A stretch of 64,000 nt of DNA, taken from NCBI GenBank assembly GCA_027459705.1, contig DAIDHM010000057.1, forward strand, positions 22,106 through 86,105, in the 5' to 3' direction. This stretch comes from Ktedonobacteria bacterium (lineage in GTDB: Bacteria > Chloroflexota > Ktedonobacteria > Ktedonobacterales > JACDGC01). The notes under the pieces were generated by a model, which saw only the letters and a list, made by a program, of their open reading frames with translations, had not been told where the DNA came from and made no database searches. Position numbers and translations under genes: made by a program. Every line of letters starts with the position of its first letter. The first letter of the stretch is position 1. Below are positions 1-10,904 of the stretch, one piece after another.

Positions 1-81
1 CACCTGACTACCCAGGAAGTCCTACTCCCATCGCTGACGCTTGTCCTCCTTCCTGCTCCCTGCTACAATGCGGGTCGAAGT

Positions 82-855
82 ATGCGAGAAGGGATGGGCA
101 CCGTAGATCTAATGCAAGATCGCCGTGAACCGCTTTTGGACCGTTTGCAAGATCGGTGGGATTTAGATCCGTCTTTTCGGGCGACAGTAAGTCTGGGAGT
201 AAGTGCTGCTGTCATCATTCTGCTGGTGGCCTGCGTCGTGTTGACGGCGTCTTCTACCGGTCGCATTATCGGCGCCCTCACGGGTGGAGGATCCTCCACT
301 ATCAACACGAATCCCAACGCCCAGGCAGCGCTCAATGGCAGTAATCCCATCTCGACCTTCACGGTTCCTCCGCCTACTCCTGGCGCTCCACCCAACTATA
401 CTGGGGCGCAGCCCATTCCGTCGTCAAATCAAGCCGTACCAACACCAACCGTGCCACCCACCCCGCTGCCTGTGCCTGGCCAGACACCTACAGCCACCGC
501 CCTGGCTACTGGGACGCCCACGACCACGGGCACCGTGACAACGACGCAATATCCCGCACCGACACAGAATCCCTATCCCTGGTTGGCCGGGAGTACAGCG
601 TATATGAGCTGGCAAACTGATGCTACTCAGGCCAATAAACAGGTCACCATTGCGCTGGATTTCAGCAACAATGGCCAAAATCAGGGATGCGCAAGCAATC
701 TCTCGACAAACCTGGACCAGGGTGGCGGTTTAAATAACTATAAATTCACGGTCCCCGGATGTTTCAAAGGCGGGAATCAGTTTACCGTCAATGCGATCTT
801 CACGATCCAGGGGTCGGCTCCAATGACTTATACGTTTGCGGCGAAAGGCCAATAA
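82..855 (+). CDS. Hypothetical membrane-anchored extracellular protein with Pro/Thr-rich linker
   Basis: 257 aa ORF; single N-terminal hydrophobic segment (AAVIILLVACVVLTAS), long P/T/S-rich stretch, then a globular C-terminus. Confidence 0.7.
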   Translation: MREGMGTVDLMQDRREPLLDRLQDRWDLDPSFRATVSLGVSAAVIILLVACVVLTASSTGRIIGALTGGGSSTINTNPNAQAALNGSNPISTFTVPPPTPGAPPNYTGAQPIPSSNQAVPTPTVPPTPLPVPGQTPTATALATGTPTTTGTVTTTQYPAPTQNPYPWLAGSTAYMSWQTDATQANKQVTIALDFSNNGQNQGCASNLSTNLDQGGGLNNYKFTVPGCFKGGNQFTVNAIFTIQGSAPMTYTFAAKGQ

Positions 856-954
856 GATGGCAACTTATCCGGTCTGATAGGCTGAGATAACGCGCTCGAT
901 GTTTCATAACCGGTTGCCCGATAATGGTAAGCGACAAGGGAGACGCGCGACGTG

Positions 955-974
955 CGGGCCGAGATATCGGCCCG
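955..974. other. Perfect GC-rich hairpin CGGGCCGA-gata-TCGGCCCG upstream of the methyltransferase gene
   Basis: 8-bp perfect inverted repeat with 4-nt loop, no T tract. Confidence 0.5.
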
Positions 975-1020
975 TGGGCGAGCGATTGCGTCGTCGGCCC
1001 ACCAACGGAGTTGTAATTGA

Positions 1021-2688
1021 ATGGATATCCACCCCCAGAAGCCCGCGGTGGCGGACGCGAACGATACGGATTGGTATGAGTTCGGTTTCTCTCGTGTCGA
1101 AGGCAGTCGGAAACGCGGTGTCTCATCAATGCCTATGCCCCATGCCCAGACTTTATTACGCTGGGCGGGCTATACGCCAAGTAATGACATTGGGGGGATG
1201 CTGGTGCTGGATACCGCGGTCGGGAGTGGCACGACTCTCCTCGCCGCCGCACAGGCGCTGGCGGCGCGCGCGCGCGTCCGACGCTGGGGGGCAGACCGTC
1301 TCGCCCAGGAAATTGAGCATGGGCTCTGGGGACTCGATCCTGATCCGATTGCCTGCCATGTAACGGAATTACGCCTACGGCGCCTCATCGCGCATCTCGC
1401 GCCCGATATGCCAGCCGCGCGTCGTAAGTCTATGCTCCTGCATATCCACCAGACCGATAGCCTCGTGCTCCCGGCCGACGCGCGTTTCCATCTGGTCATT
1501 ACGAATCCACCACTGGCGACAGCACGGGGTGTCATCATCAGTCACGCTGGCTTTGAATCCAAACACCCGCCACGTGACGTCTGGTTGCGATTCCTCGAAC
1601 AATCGATGCGCCTTGTCGGATGGAAAGGCGCGCTGGCAATCGTATTGCCGGAAGCCCTCTTGACAAAGCCAGCAGCCAGCTCTTTGCGCGAGGAATTGTT
1701 GAACGAATGGACCCTGGAGCGTATGGCCCATTTGACCGGTGTGTTTCGTTCAGGGCCTGGCGCGGTGTTGTTACTCGCGCGCCGCCACGCGCCCTCAGCA
1801 GATGCGCGCGTGCGCTGGGAGCGCATCGAACGATTGTCGTTCAAAGGTATCGCGGCAGAGCCCAATCGCCCTGTCACGATTGCCAGTCGGGGCACTCGCG
1901 CCGAGAAACGGCTCGAAGGTGAACTCATGCAAGCAGATCTGGCTCCTGCGCCGACCGGACCCTGGCACTATGCCCTTGGCGTCGAGGAGCGCGCGCTGCT
2001 CGAAAAACTCACCCAGCCGTATGGTACGCTCCAACGGCGATCCCTGGGAGATCTGGTCCTACTTTCACGTGGCGCGGAGACACTGAAGGATGCGCCGGAT
2101 CCCACGGAAAGTCCTACCACAACCGACGTGCCGATCATTCGCGCCATGGATGTCTCAGCCTATATGGCGCAAGCTGGCCGGTTCTCGTTGGCGCGGCATG
2201 CGTTCAAGGACGATGGCGCGCAGTGGCGTGGACCAAAGCTCCTCCTCCCACGCCAATCCGCAATGCCTCAGGTCGCCCTGGATGAGAGCGACGCGGTACC
2301 CTTGAGCGCGCTGATCACGGTGCGCCCACGCGCCGATGAACCCGCGCCGCACGATACACTGGCCTGGTTATTAGCGATGTTAAACTCGCAGGTTTTGCGC
2401 GCGGCCTTGGTCCTGACACAGACTGCCTATACGCTTGCCAGACCCACTATCGACCTGGATGCACTGCGGGCATTACCTATCGCCATGGCGCCTACGGAGG
2501 CGCGAAGTCGGATAGCGGGGTTGGCTCTGGAGCTCTCGCGTCATCGCGCAGAGTATGGCAACTCGCCTGATGACGCCTTGCAGTATCCGATTGGGCAACG
2601 TCTTGAAGCGATGATTGCCATAGAGGTCGCGACATTGTACCATCTGACTCCCTCCGATCTCGAGGTAGTGGCACGCTGGGGATCATGA
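1021..2688 (+). CDS. N6-adenine-type DNA methyltransferase (TaqI/Eco57I/HsdM-like), apparently solitary
   Basis: Motif I LVLDTAVGSGTTLL, motif IV VITNPPLA, C-terminal TRD-like region (LLAMLNSQVLRAALVLTQ...ARPTIDLDALRALPI). No restriction gene adjacent. Confidence 0.8.
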   Translation: MDIHPQKPAVADANDTDWYEFGFSRVEGSRKRGVSSMPMPHAQTLLRWAGYTPSNDIGGMLVLDTAVGSGTTLLAAAQALAARARVRRWGADRLAQEIEHGLWGLDPDPIACHVTELRLRRLIAHLAPDMPAARRKSMLLHIHQTDSLVLPADARFHLVITNPPLATARGVIISHAGFESKHPPRDVWLRFLEQSMRLVGWKGALAIVLPEALLTKPAASSLREELLNEWTLERMAHLTGVFRSGPGAVLLLARRHAPSADARVRWERIERLSFKGIAAEPNRPVTIASRGTRAEKRLEGELMQADLAPAPTGPWHYALGVEERALLEKLTQPYGTLQRRSLGDLVLLSRGAETLKDAPDPTESPTTTDVPIIRAMDVSAYMAQAGRFSLARHAFKDDGAQWRGPKLLLPRQSAMPQVALDESDAVPLSALITVRPRADEPAPHDTLAWLLAMLNSQVLRAALVLTQTAYTLARPTIDLDALRALPIAMAPTEARSRIAGLALELSRHRAEYGNSPDDALQYPIGQRLEAMIAIEVATLYHLTPSDLEVVARWGS

Positions 2689-3115
2689 ACGCTTATTCGG
2701 GTCCGGTCATAAGAGCCCATAATGGCTGAGGGTGCTGTTCGCGACCCGGTCGCACTCGCTCAAGACCGACCAGTGATCCGAGGTTTCACATGTATCCGGC
2801 GTATATCCCACAGAACCGATACACGTGACGGCCCGGCTGTTGCTTTTGTACAAACTGTGTGGGGTCCAGCGAAGAGCGGCACAAATCAAAACAATCATTC
2901 ATACAGGAATAGACTGCCTTCTTCCACGTAGTTCCGTACGCTATGGTCAGTTAGACTGCAACTTTTTTCAGCACATGCCATAAACGGTGAGGCCTCCCAC
3001 TGGTAATCCTATGGCACTTTCCCTCAGGCGCATGAAAATCTACAAGCGCGAGCGCCTATGAGATTTTGTATAATAGAGAGAACTAACAGCACTTAAGAAT
3101 ATGCAATGAGGGAAT

Positions 3116-3976
3116 ATGCGGCAGCCACCTATTGCTGGGATCATTGGATTGGGGATGCTGGGCGCATCGTTTGCTCTGGCGATCCAAGCAACTGGTATTT
3201 TTACGGAAGTATGGGGCTTTGATACATCACCCGCTATGCGTGATCGCGCGATGCAAGCGCAGGCGATTACAGTCGCTTGCCCAGATCTGGAGACGCTCCT
3301 CCGAGGCGTCGATGTCGTGGTTCTGGCGACCCCCGTGCGAGCGATCATCCAGATCCTGACCAGCAACGCAGCGAGCTTTCGCCCGGGGACGTTGGTGATG
3401 GACCTGGGCAGCACCAAAGCCCAGATCGTAGCGGCAATGGACGCGTTGCCGACCACCCTTGAGGCGATTGGCGGACATCCCATGACCGGACCCGTTTCCG
3501 CTCATCAGATCGACATCGGCGCTGACCTTTTTCGCGACCATCCTTTTGTCCTGACCCCGACAACTCTGACCCATCCAGAGGCCCTCACCTGGTGGCAACT
3601 TCTGCTGGAAAAAATCGGCGCGCGCGTCATCGTCATGGACGCCGCCGCCCATGACCGTGTCGTGGCGATCATCAGCCATCTGCCTCGCTTCCTGCCGATC
3701 GCGTTACTGGCACTGGCCGATCAAGATGTGGATCCCATGCCATTCGCCCTCGCGGCGGGGGGATTTCAAGAGAGCACGCGCAAGGTGACCGACAACATCG
3801 AGATGTGGCTGGATGTGGCTTTGACCAATCCGGTCGGTATCACCAACGCGATCGCTGCGCTCCAACAGGCCCTCGAGAACTTAGCGAGCACTATCGCGAG
3901 CGGTGACGCCGACGCGATTCGGGGGACGCTGACCCATGCGCAGCAGATATGGCTGACCCATTTTGGCGCGAAGTGA
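3116..3976 (+). CDS. tyrA: Prephenate dehydrogenase
   Basis: N-terminal Rossmann GIIGLGMLGASFALAI; GGHPMTGP; AHDRVVAIISHLPRFLPIALL typical of TyrA. Confidence 0.9.
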   Translation: MRQPPIAGIIGLGMLGASFALAIQATGIFTEVWGFDTSPAMRDRAMQAQAITVACPDLETLLRGVDVVVLATPVRAIIQILTSNAASFRPGTLVMDLGSTKAQIVAAMDALPTTLEAIGGHPMTGPVSAHQIDIGADLFRDHPFVLTPTTLTHPEALTWWQLLLEKIGARVIVMDAAAHDRVVAIISHLPRFLPIALLALADQDVDPMPFALAAGGFQESTRKVTDNIEMWLDVALTNPVGITNAIAALQQALENLASTIASGDADAIRGTLTHAQQIWLTHFGAK

Positions 3977-4038
3977 TCCCCGGCGCCGGGTGGCCCGGTT
4001 CCGTCGGGTGTTCAGCGCCACGACACGCAGGTTGGCAC

Positions 4039-5823
4039 CTACTCCTCAGCCTTGGTACCAACCGCCGGTTGACTTGCTGACCCGGCTTGATCTGGTGCCG
4101 CGAAGCCAGTAGCGGGTGCGAGAACCGCACGCTGACCGCGCAAGAAAGAGGCGATGGCCGCGATGAGACAGAGGCCCGCTGAGACATAAAAGACGGCATG
4201 CAGTCCCACCATGAAGGGATCAGAGATGAGATTCGGAAAGAACGAATGGCCCAGCAGCACCTGTTGATTGATCGCAGGAATCTGCTGGAGGACTGCTGGC
4301 GGCACCAACTGGCTGACGGGATTATATCCAAGGAATGCACCGAAGAGCGCCGCGGTGGGTGGCAGATGCGCGATCTGGGTGGCGGTGGAGGTTGGCACAC
4401 CATTAGCGGTCAGACCAGCATACAGCGTGGTAGGCAGGCTTGCGGCCAATCCTGCTGTGACGATGCTGAAGAAAACGCCGATGCTGACGAGCGACGCTCC
4501 ATTCTGAAAAGTAGCGCGCATCCCGGACGAGACGCCGCGCTGAGCCGCTGGTACGCTGCTCATGATCGCGCTCGTATTTGGCGAGGCGAAGAGTCCTGAA
4601 CCACAACCCAGGAGGAAGATCAGACCGCCAAAGACCGGGTAGGGGAAATTGGCGGGCAAGAACGTCAACCCGATGAATCCAACCCCCTGCACGACCATCC
4701 CGATCGTGGAGAAAGCCCGTGCTCCGAAACGATCCGAAAGATAGCCACTGATCGGTCCCATCAGGACAAACCCCACCAGTAGCGGCACCATATATATTCC
4801 AGCCCAGAGAGGAGTCTGCTCGAAACTATACCCATGTAATGGCAACCAGATACCTTGGAGCCAGATGATCAGCATGAATTGCAGGCCCCCTCGCGCTAAT
4901 GCCGCGAGGAATCCCGCAATGTTTCCAGCAGTGAACATACGAATTTTGAAGAGTTCTAGACGAAACATTGGATCGGCGACATGCATTTCAATCCATATGA
5001 AGAGACCGAGGAGTATGATCCCAACGAGGATCAAGCCCTGCACCAGCGGATTACCCCACCCCGTCGGCGCCGATCCATAGGGTTCGATGCCATAGGTGAT
5101 GCCGAGCAGAAACGTCGTAAGGCCTGCCGCAAAGGTTATGTTCCCCAGCCAATCGATACGCTGATGAGCCTGGATCGTGGCGGTCTCGCGCAACATGGCG
5201 TACGCCCAGATTGTCCCTATCAATCCGACTGGTACACTCACCAGGAATACCAGTCGCCAATTGATGGCGGCGAGGATTCCGCCGAGAATCAGCCCAAGAA
5301 ATTGACCAGCGATCGCGGCGATCTGGTTGATACCCAGCGCGCGTCCGCGTTGATCGGGAGGGAAGGCATCTGTCAGGATCGCCGCGCTATTGGAGAAGAG
5401 AAAACCCGCTCCGATGCCCTGAACAATTCTGAAACAGATGAGTTCAAGCGCGCCGGTATTGCCAGTGCCTGGTGTAAAGGCCAACAACGTGCTGCCAATA
5501 GTGAAAATGGCGAAACCGAGATTGTACAACCGGACCCGTCCAAACATATCCGAGATGCGCCCGAACGTCACCAGGAGGGTGGCGGTGACGACCATATATC
5601 CTAAGAGGATCCAGAGGAAATATCCACTCTCCCCTTGCGATAGGGGATTTATGCCAATGCCACGAAAGATGGCAGGGAGCGCGATCAGGACGATGCTGGC
5701 GTCAATACTCGCCATCAGTGCGCCCAGCGTCGTATTGATCAGGGCAATCCATTTGTAGTTGGGGCCAACCGCGCGCAAGCGTCGCGCTGGTGGCGTGCTG
5801 TTCACTGCAAGCTTTGGTGTCAT
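4039..5823 (-). CDS. MFS transporter, DHA2/EmrB-QacA-like drug exporter
   Basis: 594 aa, ~14 hydrophobic segments; LGALMASIDASIVLIALPAI signature. Confidence 0.9.
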   Translation of the reverse strand: MTPKLAVNSTPPARRLRAVGPNYKWIALINTTLGALMASIDASIVLIALPAIFRGIGINPLSQGESGYFLWILLGYMVVTATLLVTFGRISDMFGRVRLYNLGFAIFTIGSTLLAFTPGTGNTGALELICFRIVQGIGAGFLFSNSAAILTDAFPPDQRGRALGINQIAAIAGQFLGLILGGILAAINWRLVFLVSVPVGLIGTIWAYAMLRETATIQAHQRIDWLGNITFAAGLTTFLLGITYGIEPYGSAPTGWGNPLVQGLILVGIILLGLFIWIEMHVADPMFRLELFKIRMFTAGNIAGFLAALARGGLQFMLIIWLQGIWLPLHGYSFEQTPLWAGIYMVPLLVGFVLMGPISGYLSDRFGARAFSTIGMVVQGVGFIGLTFLPANFPYPVFGGLIFLLGCGSGLFASPNTSAIMSSVPAAQRGVSSGMRATFQNGASLVSIGVFFSIVTAGLAASLPTTLYAGLTANGVPTSTATQIAHLPPTAALFGAFLGYNPVSQLVPPAVLQQIPAINQQVLLGHSFFPNLISDPFMVGLHAVFYVSAGLCLIAAIASFLRGQRAVLAPATGFAAPDQAGSASQPAVGTKAEE

Positions 5824-6152
5824 GGTATCTTACTCCGGGGTGATCTCTTCGCGCTGGTTGGTGCATCGACGCCGACCATCCGCCTGATTGAACGCTCTTT
5901 CGCATACTCGAATGGATCGGAAGCAACATAGGGCCACCTGGTCGAACAGACCAGCGGAACTGATTATAGCAGTTTATTGACGTTTACGTCAACGTCATAT
6001 GAGTATCAGAGTGCGAGCATCCCTTATCAGCACGCTATATGTCGCCTTTATGGTCGAATCTCCCAATAGATGCTCCATGACCATTATTGACACCGCTTGT
6101 CACCCCAGGTTATGATATGGGGGCCATATTCAGCCATATTGGAGCAGAGATA

Positions 6153-6794
6153 ATGGGTCAAGTTCGCGTCGATCTCAATATTTCCCTCGATGGGTATATG
6201 ACCACCACCGACCAGACCCCCGAGGATCCGTTCGGCAAGGATTGGAGCCGGCTTGTCGCGGCTTACGTCGCGACAAAGACCTTCCGTGAACGCGTCCTTG
6301 GTCTCTCTGGCAAAGGCACCACCGGCCTTGACAATACCTACGCCACTGCATATTTCGAAGGTATTGGTGCGGAGATCATGGGTGCGGGTATGTTCGGATT
6401 GCACGCGCACCCTGGTGATTCAGACTGGCAGGGCTGGTGGGGTCCTAACCCACCCTTCGGCTACCCAGTGTTTGTGCTCACCCATGAGCAGCGACCAACC
6501 CTCACTATGGAGGGTGGCACCACATTTCACTTCGTCCAGACCCCTCCCAAAGAGACTCTTGCCGTCGCGCAGAAGGCCGCGGGCGATCTCGACGTCCGCA
6601 TCGGCGGCGGCGCCTCGGTGGTGCGAAGTTACCTGGCGGCTGGCCTCGTCGACCGTCTGCATGTGGGCACTGCGCCGATTCTGCTCGGCCGAGGTGAGCG
6701 ACTGTGGGAGGATCTCCGCGAGTTCGAGCAGGGCTATAAGGTTACCAGCAAGGTCGCCGCGAGCGGAACCATCCATGTGACTTTTCAACGTTAA
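6153..6794 (+). CDS. Dihydrofolate reductase family protein (RibD C-terminal domain)
   Basis: MGQVRVDLNISLDGYM start; FVLTHEQRPTLTMEGGTTFHFV; GGASVVRSYLAAGLVDRLHVGTAPILLGRGERLW. Confidence 0.88.
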   Translation: MGQVRVDLNISLDGYMTTTDQTPEDPFGKDWSRLVAAYVATKTFRERVLGLSGKGTTGLDNTYATAYFEGIGAEIMGAGMFGLHAHPGDSDWQGWWGPNPPFGYPVFVLTHEQRPTLTMEGGTTFHFVQTPPKETLAVAQKAAGDLDVRIGGGASVVRSYLAAGLVDRLHVGTAPILLGRGERLWEDLREFEQGYKVTSKVAASGTIHVTFQR

Positions 6795-6868
6795 ATCACC
6801 TGCATCATCCCCAACGACCTGCGAAACACGCGATTCTTCTGGCTTGAGATGGTTTGAGGATCCACAAT

Positions 6869-7744
6869 CTACGAGATCGTGGCTACGCTCGCGCGCTGGA
6901 TGATAGCTGCACTCGCGGCCCAGAGATGATCCTGTACCGTGCTGTCGCGACGGTAGGGTGATGGGGTAAGGGATTTGAGGCCTCGTCGATAGAAGCCGCT
7001 CGGGTATCCGTCAACGATGAGTCGTGTGATATCATTTGCTGCCACCCCTGGTGTGGTCGCCAGTAGGGGTGCCAGCACGTTGGTGATGCCGCGAAACCAG
7101 GGCGGCATATGATCGAAGAGATTGGTCGAGACTAAAAATGGGCCGTAGTTATAGCAGGCTAAGGTCGGATACATCCGCAACAATTTCAGCGTAAAAAGAT
7201 CATTGGCGACCGATTCATGCAATAGGGTATAGATGCCCTGATAGAACCGCTCACCATTGAGATTTCTCAGGTTCAATCGCATCGGAATAGTGCCACCGGC
7301 GGAGATCGTCACCACACGGAGGGCGTCACCATACTGGTCGACAAGCCGATTTGTCAACAAATAGCGTGCAAAATATTGCACGGCGAAGACGGTCTCCAGG
7401 CCTTCGGCGGTCAGGTTACGGCGTGGCATCATGACTCCTGCCGAGTGCACGATAGCATCGAGGCGTGGCACCTGCCGCGCCAGGTCATCCGCTAACTGTC
7501 CGACTGCGCGCATCAGCGCGAGGTCATAGCGCCAGAAGCGCACATCCACGCCTGGCACTGCCATCTTGATCGTCGCGACTGCGCTGGCGCCGCGCGCCGA
7601 ATCGCGCCCCACCAGAATGACCGCCGTGCCGTGCCGCGCTAATGCGAGCGCGGTCGCCAGACCGATACCACTGGTGCCGCCAGTAATGAGAATAGTTCCA
7701 GCAAACGTTGTTTTGTGCTCATGGCTCTGCGCCATCTTCTTCAT
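6869..7744 (-). CDS. Short-chain dehydrogenase/reductase
   Basis: ILITGGTSGIGLATALALARHG; DAIVHSAGVMMPRR. The usual YxxxK catalytic motif is not obvious. Confidence 0.8.
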   Translation of the reverse strand: MKKMAQSHEHKTTFAGTILITGGTSGIGLATALALARHGTAVILVGRDSARGASAVATIKMAVPGVDVRFWRYDLALMRAVGQLADDLARQVPRLDAIVHSAGVMMPRRNLTAEGLETVFAVQYFARYLLTNRLVDQYGDALRVVTISAGGTIPMRLNLRNLNGERFYQGIYTLLHESVANDLFTLKLLRMYPTLACYNYGPFLVSTNLFDHMPPWFRGITNVLAPLLATTPGVAANDITRLIVDGYPSGFYRRGLKSLTPSPYRRDSTVQDHLWAASAAIIQRASVATIS

Positions 7745-8122
7745 TCTCCGCAGCAGTGGTCAATGGGAGGCTACGATGTCGTGCATGGTACATACTCTTG
7801 CCCCGTGCAGTGGGTCGACACAACTGGATCTGGATCTCCATTCACCGCCTTGATCGCAGTGCAAGAAGCAGAGCGAAATTTGGCTTGCCGTCACCGTGCC
7901 CAAAGCGTGCATCCTCAAATGTGTTACCGACTTCAGTTGGACTTAGCGGGGTGATGTGCATTCCATGGCATTGGGATGAAAACCAGCAATACCCGATTGG
8001 AAGTATATGTAGTCATCTTGCCGGAACATCAGGAGCCTTTCAGGCTGGCTTAAATCGCCAGGCCATGCAGCAAATCTTCGAGCAGTGGTAACACTCCAAG
8101 TGCCGGTCCCTACGAGCAATTG

Positions 8123-8674
8123 CTAGCGATTAATCTCAATGAGGAGCACCCAGGCATCCAGAAGAGCGTGGAGATAGGAGAAGAGGACGCCAGGCACAAG
8201 CCAATATAGCCCGTTACTATTTCCTTGTACAAGTACCACCCCACTCACAATAAAGGGTATTGTCGATGCCTGAGTAAGTATAAAGATCTCAAGTCGTTGG
8301 GGCCAATATTTCAGCAGATATTGTCGCTCTGTTTTAAACAAGTAGATAATTTGTGAACTTGTCTGCGTTCCCCAATAGATTACCCCTATTCCCAGGGTCT
8401 CCCAACCAATGGTTGAAAGGGTTTGGCCAGGCACTAACAACAGCGTCGAAATGACAAACACAGCACCAAGAGCAATCAAGGCTTCAGCAGCACGCCTCGT
8501 CAAACCTTGAATTTGTAAGATTTTGGTGAGGTTGAGAGATACACTGACAAAGATGAGGCCCGATAATGTCGCTGATGCTCCCACCTGGGCAATGATGAAG
8601 TTATCCCAATTGGACACTCTACCAACTCCTTGAATAGTATTAAGCAAACGAGATCTAGTTGACTGTAAGGCCAA
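8123..8674 (-). CDS. Hypothetical integral membrane protein
   Basis: 183 aa with several TM segments; visibly AT-richer than neighbours. Confidence 0.65.
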   Translation of the reverse strand: MALQSTRSRLLNTIQGVGRVSNWDNFIIAQVGASATLSGLIFVSVSLNLTKILQIQGLTRRAAEALIALGAVFVISTLLLVPGQTLSTIGWETLGIGVIYWGTQTSSQIIYLFKTERQYLLKYWPQRLEIFILTQASTIPFIVSGVVLVQGNSNGLYWLVPGVLFSYLHALLDAWVLLIEINR

Positions 8675-8869
8675 GATTTGACGGACAGCCGTTACGTCAA
8701 ACGATTTTTAAGTACCAAGCGACTATGCGACGATCGTGTTCTGTGAGCTTGGCCTTCATCTCATTTGCTCACCACTCAACTGTAATGTGCGCATCATAGC
8801 ATACAGCTGGAAATTGAAGCAAGAGCGACGAAGGCCCAGGCCGCTACTGGCCTGGGCGCTTGGGGATTA

Positions 8870-8955
8870 TGGTGCCGAAGGGGGGATTCGAACCCCCACA
8901 CCCTCTCGAGTACTACGACCTGAACGTAGCGTGTCTGCCATTTCACCACTTCGGC
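8870..8955 (-). tRNA. tRNA-Leu (anticodon CAG)
   Basis: Reverse complement GCCGAAGTGGTGAAATGGCAGACACGCTACGTTCAGGTCGTAG...GGGGGTTCGAATCCCCCCTTCGGCACCA. 7-bp acceptor stem, long variable arm, encoded CCA. Confidence 0.95.
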
Positions 8956-9065
8956 GTGACGCAGCCATGTGCATGACTGCCCCTCTATAATACGTGATTT
9001 TGGGCCGATTGTCAAGCAACACGAGCACTATTCACTGCGTTTGCTGCACCCACGCCTGGCAACAC

Positions 9066-9455
9066 CTATGGCCCGGTAAGCAACTGGAGAATATCCAATA
9101 AATCAAAGGGCTTGTAGAGGATTTCTAACCCCAGGGTCTGCACGCTCGCGGGGATCTGCTGGCCACGGGCCAGGGTCGTCACAATGATGCGATGGCGTTG
9201 GGCCAGCGCGGGATCCTGCACGATCGCATCGATGACCTGGAATCCGTTCGCGGGCATGTAAAGATCCAAAAGCATGATCAAGGGATCTGGCGAATGCTGG
9301 AGACGGGCCAGAGCATCGTCGCCAGAAGTGACTTCTTCGACGGTATAGCCTTCATCTGTCAGCGCATCAAGGAGGAGTCGCCGATACGCGTCATCATCAT
9401 CGGCAATCACAACAGTAGGCACAACGGACCTCGCACACCCGAAATCTTCCGTCAT
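9066..9455 (-). CDS. Response regulator, receiver domain only
   Basis: VVIADDDDAYRRLL; LIMLLDLYMPANG; conserved K in LYKPFD. Confidence 0.88.
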   Translation of the reverse strand: MTEDFGCARSVVPTVVIADDDDAYRRLLLDALTDEGYTVEEVTSGDDALARLQHSPDPLIMLLDLYMPANGFQVIDAIVQDPALAQRHRIIVTTLARGQQIPASVQTLGLEILYKPFDLLDILQLLTGP

Positions 9456-9512
9456 GTGAAGGTATCGACTGTGCTTGCCACTTCCATAGGGCGTCCACGC
9501 TTGCCAGAGTGC

Positions 9513-10904
9513 TCAATGTTCGGCGACAGCGGATTGACTGACCGTCACGAGGTCCGATGATGCTGGCGCGGACGTGGGCAGTGTCAGAAAAAACGTCGAA
9601 CCTTCGCCAGGGATCCCACGACTCTCCACATTGATCTGGCCACCCATCGCGTGCATATTTGCCCGACAGATCGCCAGTCCCAGCCCCGATCCGGGAGTCT
9701 TGGCGCGTATATCACGATCCAGCCGCATGAAAGGCTCGAAGATCATCTCGGTTTCACCAGGTGGAATGCCCGCCCCGAAATCGCGTATCGCGATGCGTGT
9801 CTGCGCCGAGTCTGTCACCGCCGAGATCTTGATAGGACCATCCAGGGCCGAATATTTGACCGCGTTCGTCAACAGATTGATGATGACTTCCAACAGTCGT
9901 TCTGGATCGGCGCGGACCCAGACAGTTGGCTCGACCACAACGTGAAAGCGATCGGTCGCAATAGGCGCCCGCGCATCAAAGGTCAACGCCACGCTACGCA
10001 CCGCATCGTCAACGAGAGCGGCGACCTGGACCGCGGAAAGCTCGGTGGTGCGATCAGCTTCGCGGAGTCGCCGCACCGCCAGCAGCGAGCGAACCAGTTC
10101 AGTGAGATGTTCAGCGACTTCCGCGCCTTTATCCAGCATCGCCTGTTGTTGCTGATACGCTTCATGCTTCCCGAGGTCACGGGCAAGATCGATATATCCT
10201 TGCAGAGCCATAAGGGGTGAGCGCAACTCATGATTGATACTTGAAATGAAATGCTCGCGCAGCAATTCAAGATCCTTTTCATGGGCGTAGGCCTGGCGAG
10301 TATCCGCTAATTCTTCTTCCATACGGCGGATGAAGAATGCGCCCGCGAAGAGAATCAGCCCGGCACCGATCTGGACGATCAAGGGGATAGCCAACAGCAA
10401 CGTGTACCGCTGTCCGTTGAGCAGATGTTGGAGTTCAACCGATGGCGCCGTCACTTGATATGTGCCGATAGTAAAGGCAAAGGCACAGATCGCCGTCACC
10501 AGGACAACGAAAGCATTCTCCAGGATTCCGGCGAGAATGATAGGTACCACCAGAAGCGAGAGCATGACCAAAGTGGTCGTAGTCAAAGTTCCATGCACTG
10601 GCCCTTGAGCAATGACCAACGCCATAACACTCATCAGAGCGCCGCCGACGACGATGATGGTCGCCAGGCGCGGCAGGCGAAAAACGAGCGCCAGCGAGGC
10701 CGCCACAAAGGCGAGCAACGCGACGATCATCTGCAAAAGACTCAAGCCAGTGAAATTGATTGATGCGAGTGGCAATTGAATTAACACGAAGATCAAGAGA
10801 CCCGGGATCACTAATCGTAAAATCTGCAGTCGGCGGCGCGCGAGAATTTGAGCGATCTCGGGGCGAACATCCGTCGCTACCCCGCGCGCGAGCTGTGCCT
10901 TCAT
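9513..10904 (-). CDS. Membrane sensor histidine kinase
   Basis: N-terminal TM helices; H-box FISSINHELRSPLMALQGYI; N-box NLLTNAVKYS; G-boxes DFGAGIP and GSGLGLAIC. Confidence 0.93.
   Translation of the reverse strand: MKAQLARGVATDVRPEIAQILARRRLQILRLVIPGLLIFVLIQLPLASINFTGLSLLQMIVALLAFVAASLALVFRLPRLATIIVVGGALMSVMALVIAQGPVHGTLTTTTLVMLSLLVVPIILAGILENAFVVLVTAICAFAFTIGTYQVTAPSVELQHLLNGQRYTLLLAIPLIVQIGAGLILFAGAFFIRRMEEELADTRQAYAHEKDLELLREHFISSINHELRSPLMALQGYIDLARDLGKHEAYQQQQAMLDKGAEVAEHLTELVRSLLAVRRLREADRTTELSAVQVAALVDDAVRSVALTFDARAPIATDRFHVVVEPTVWVRADPERLLEVIINLLTNAVKYSALDGPIKISAVTDSAQTRIAIRDFGAGIPPGETEMIFEPFMRLDRDIRAKTPGSGLGLAICRANMHAMGGQINVESRGIPGEGSTFFLTLPTSAPASSDLVTVSQSAVAEH

Noticed and set aside
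3035-3067. AAAATCT...AGATTTT inverted repeat with inner GCGC-ga-GCGC upstream of tyrA
   Set aside because: Arms short and interrupted; could be an operator or terminator but too weak to call.
4981-5604. 207-aa ORF on + strand
   Set aside because: Antisense shadow of the MFS transporter; highly charged, non-globular composition.
8736-8990. 84-aa ORF on + strand (and 73-aa ORF on -) across the tRNA-Leu
   Set aside because: Translation through a tRNA gene; the GAEGGIRTPTPSRVLRPERSVS string is the well-known artefact of an antisense tRNA-Leu.
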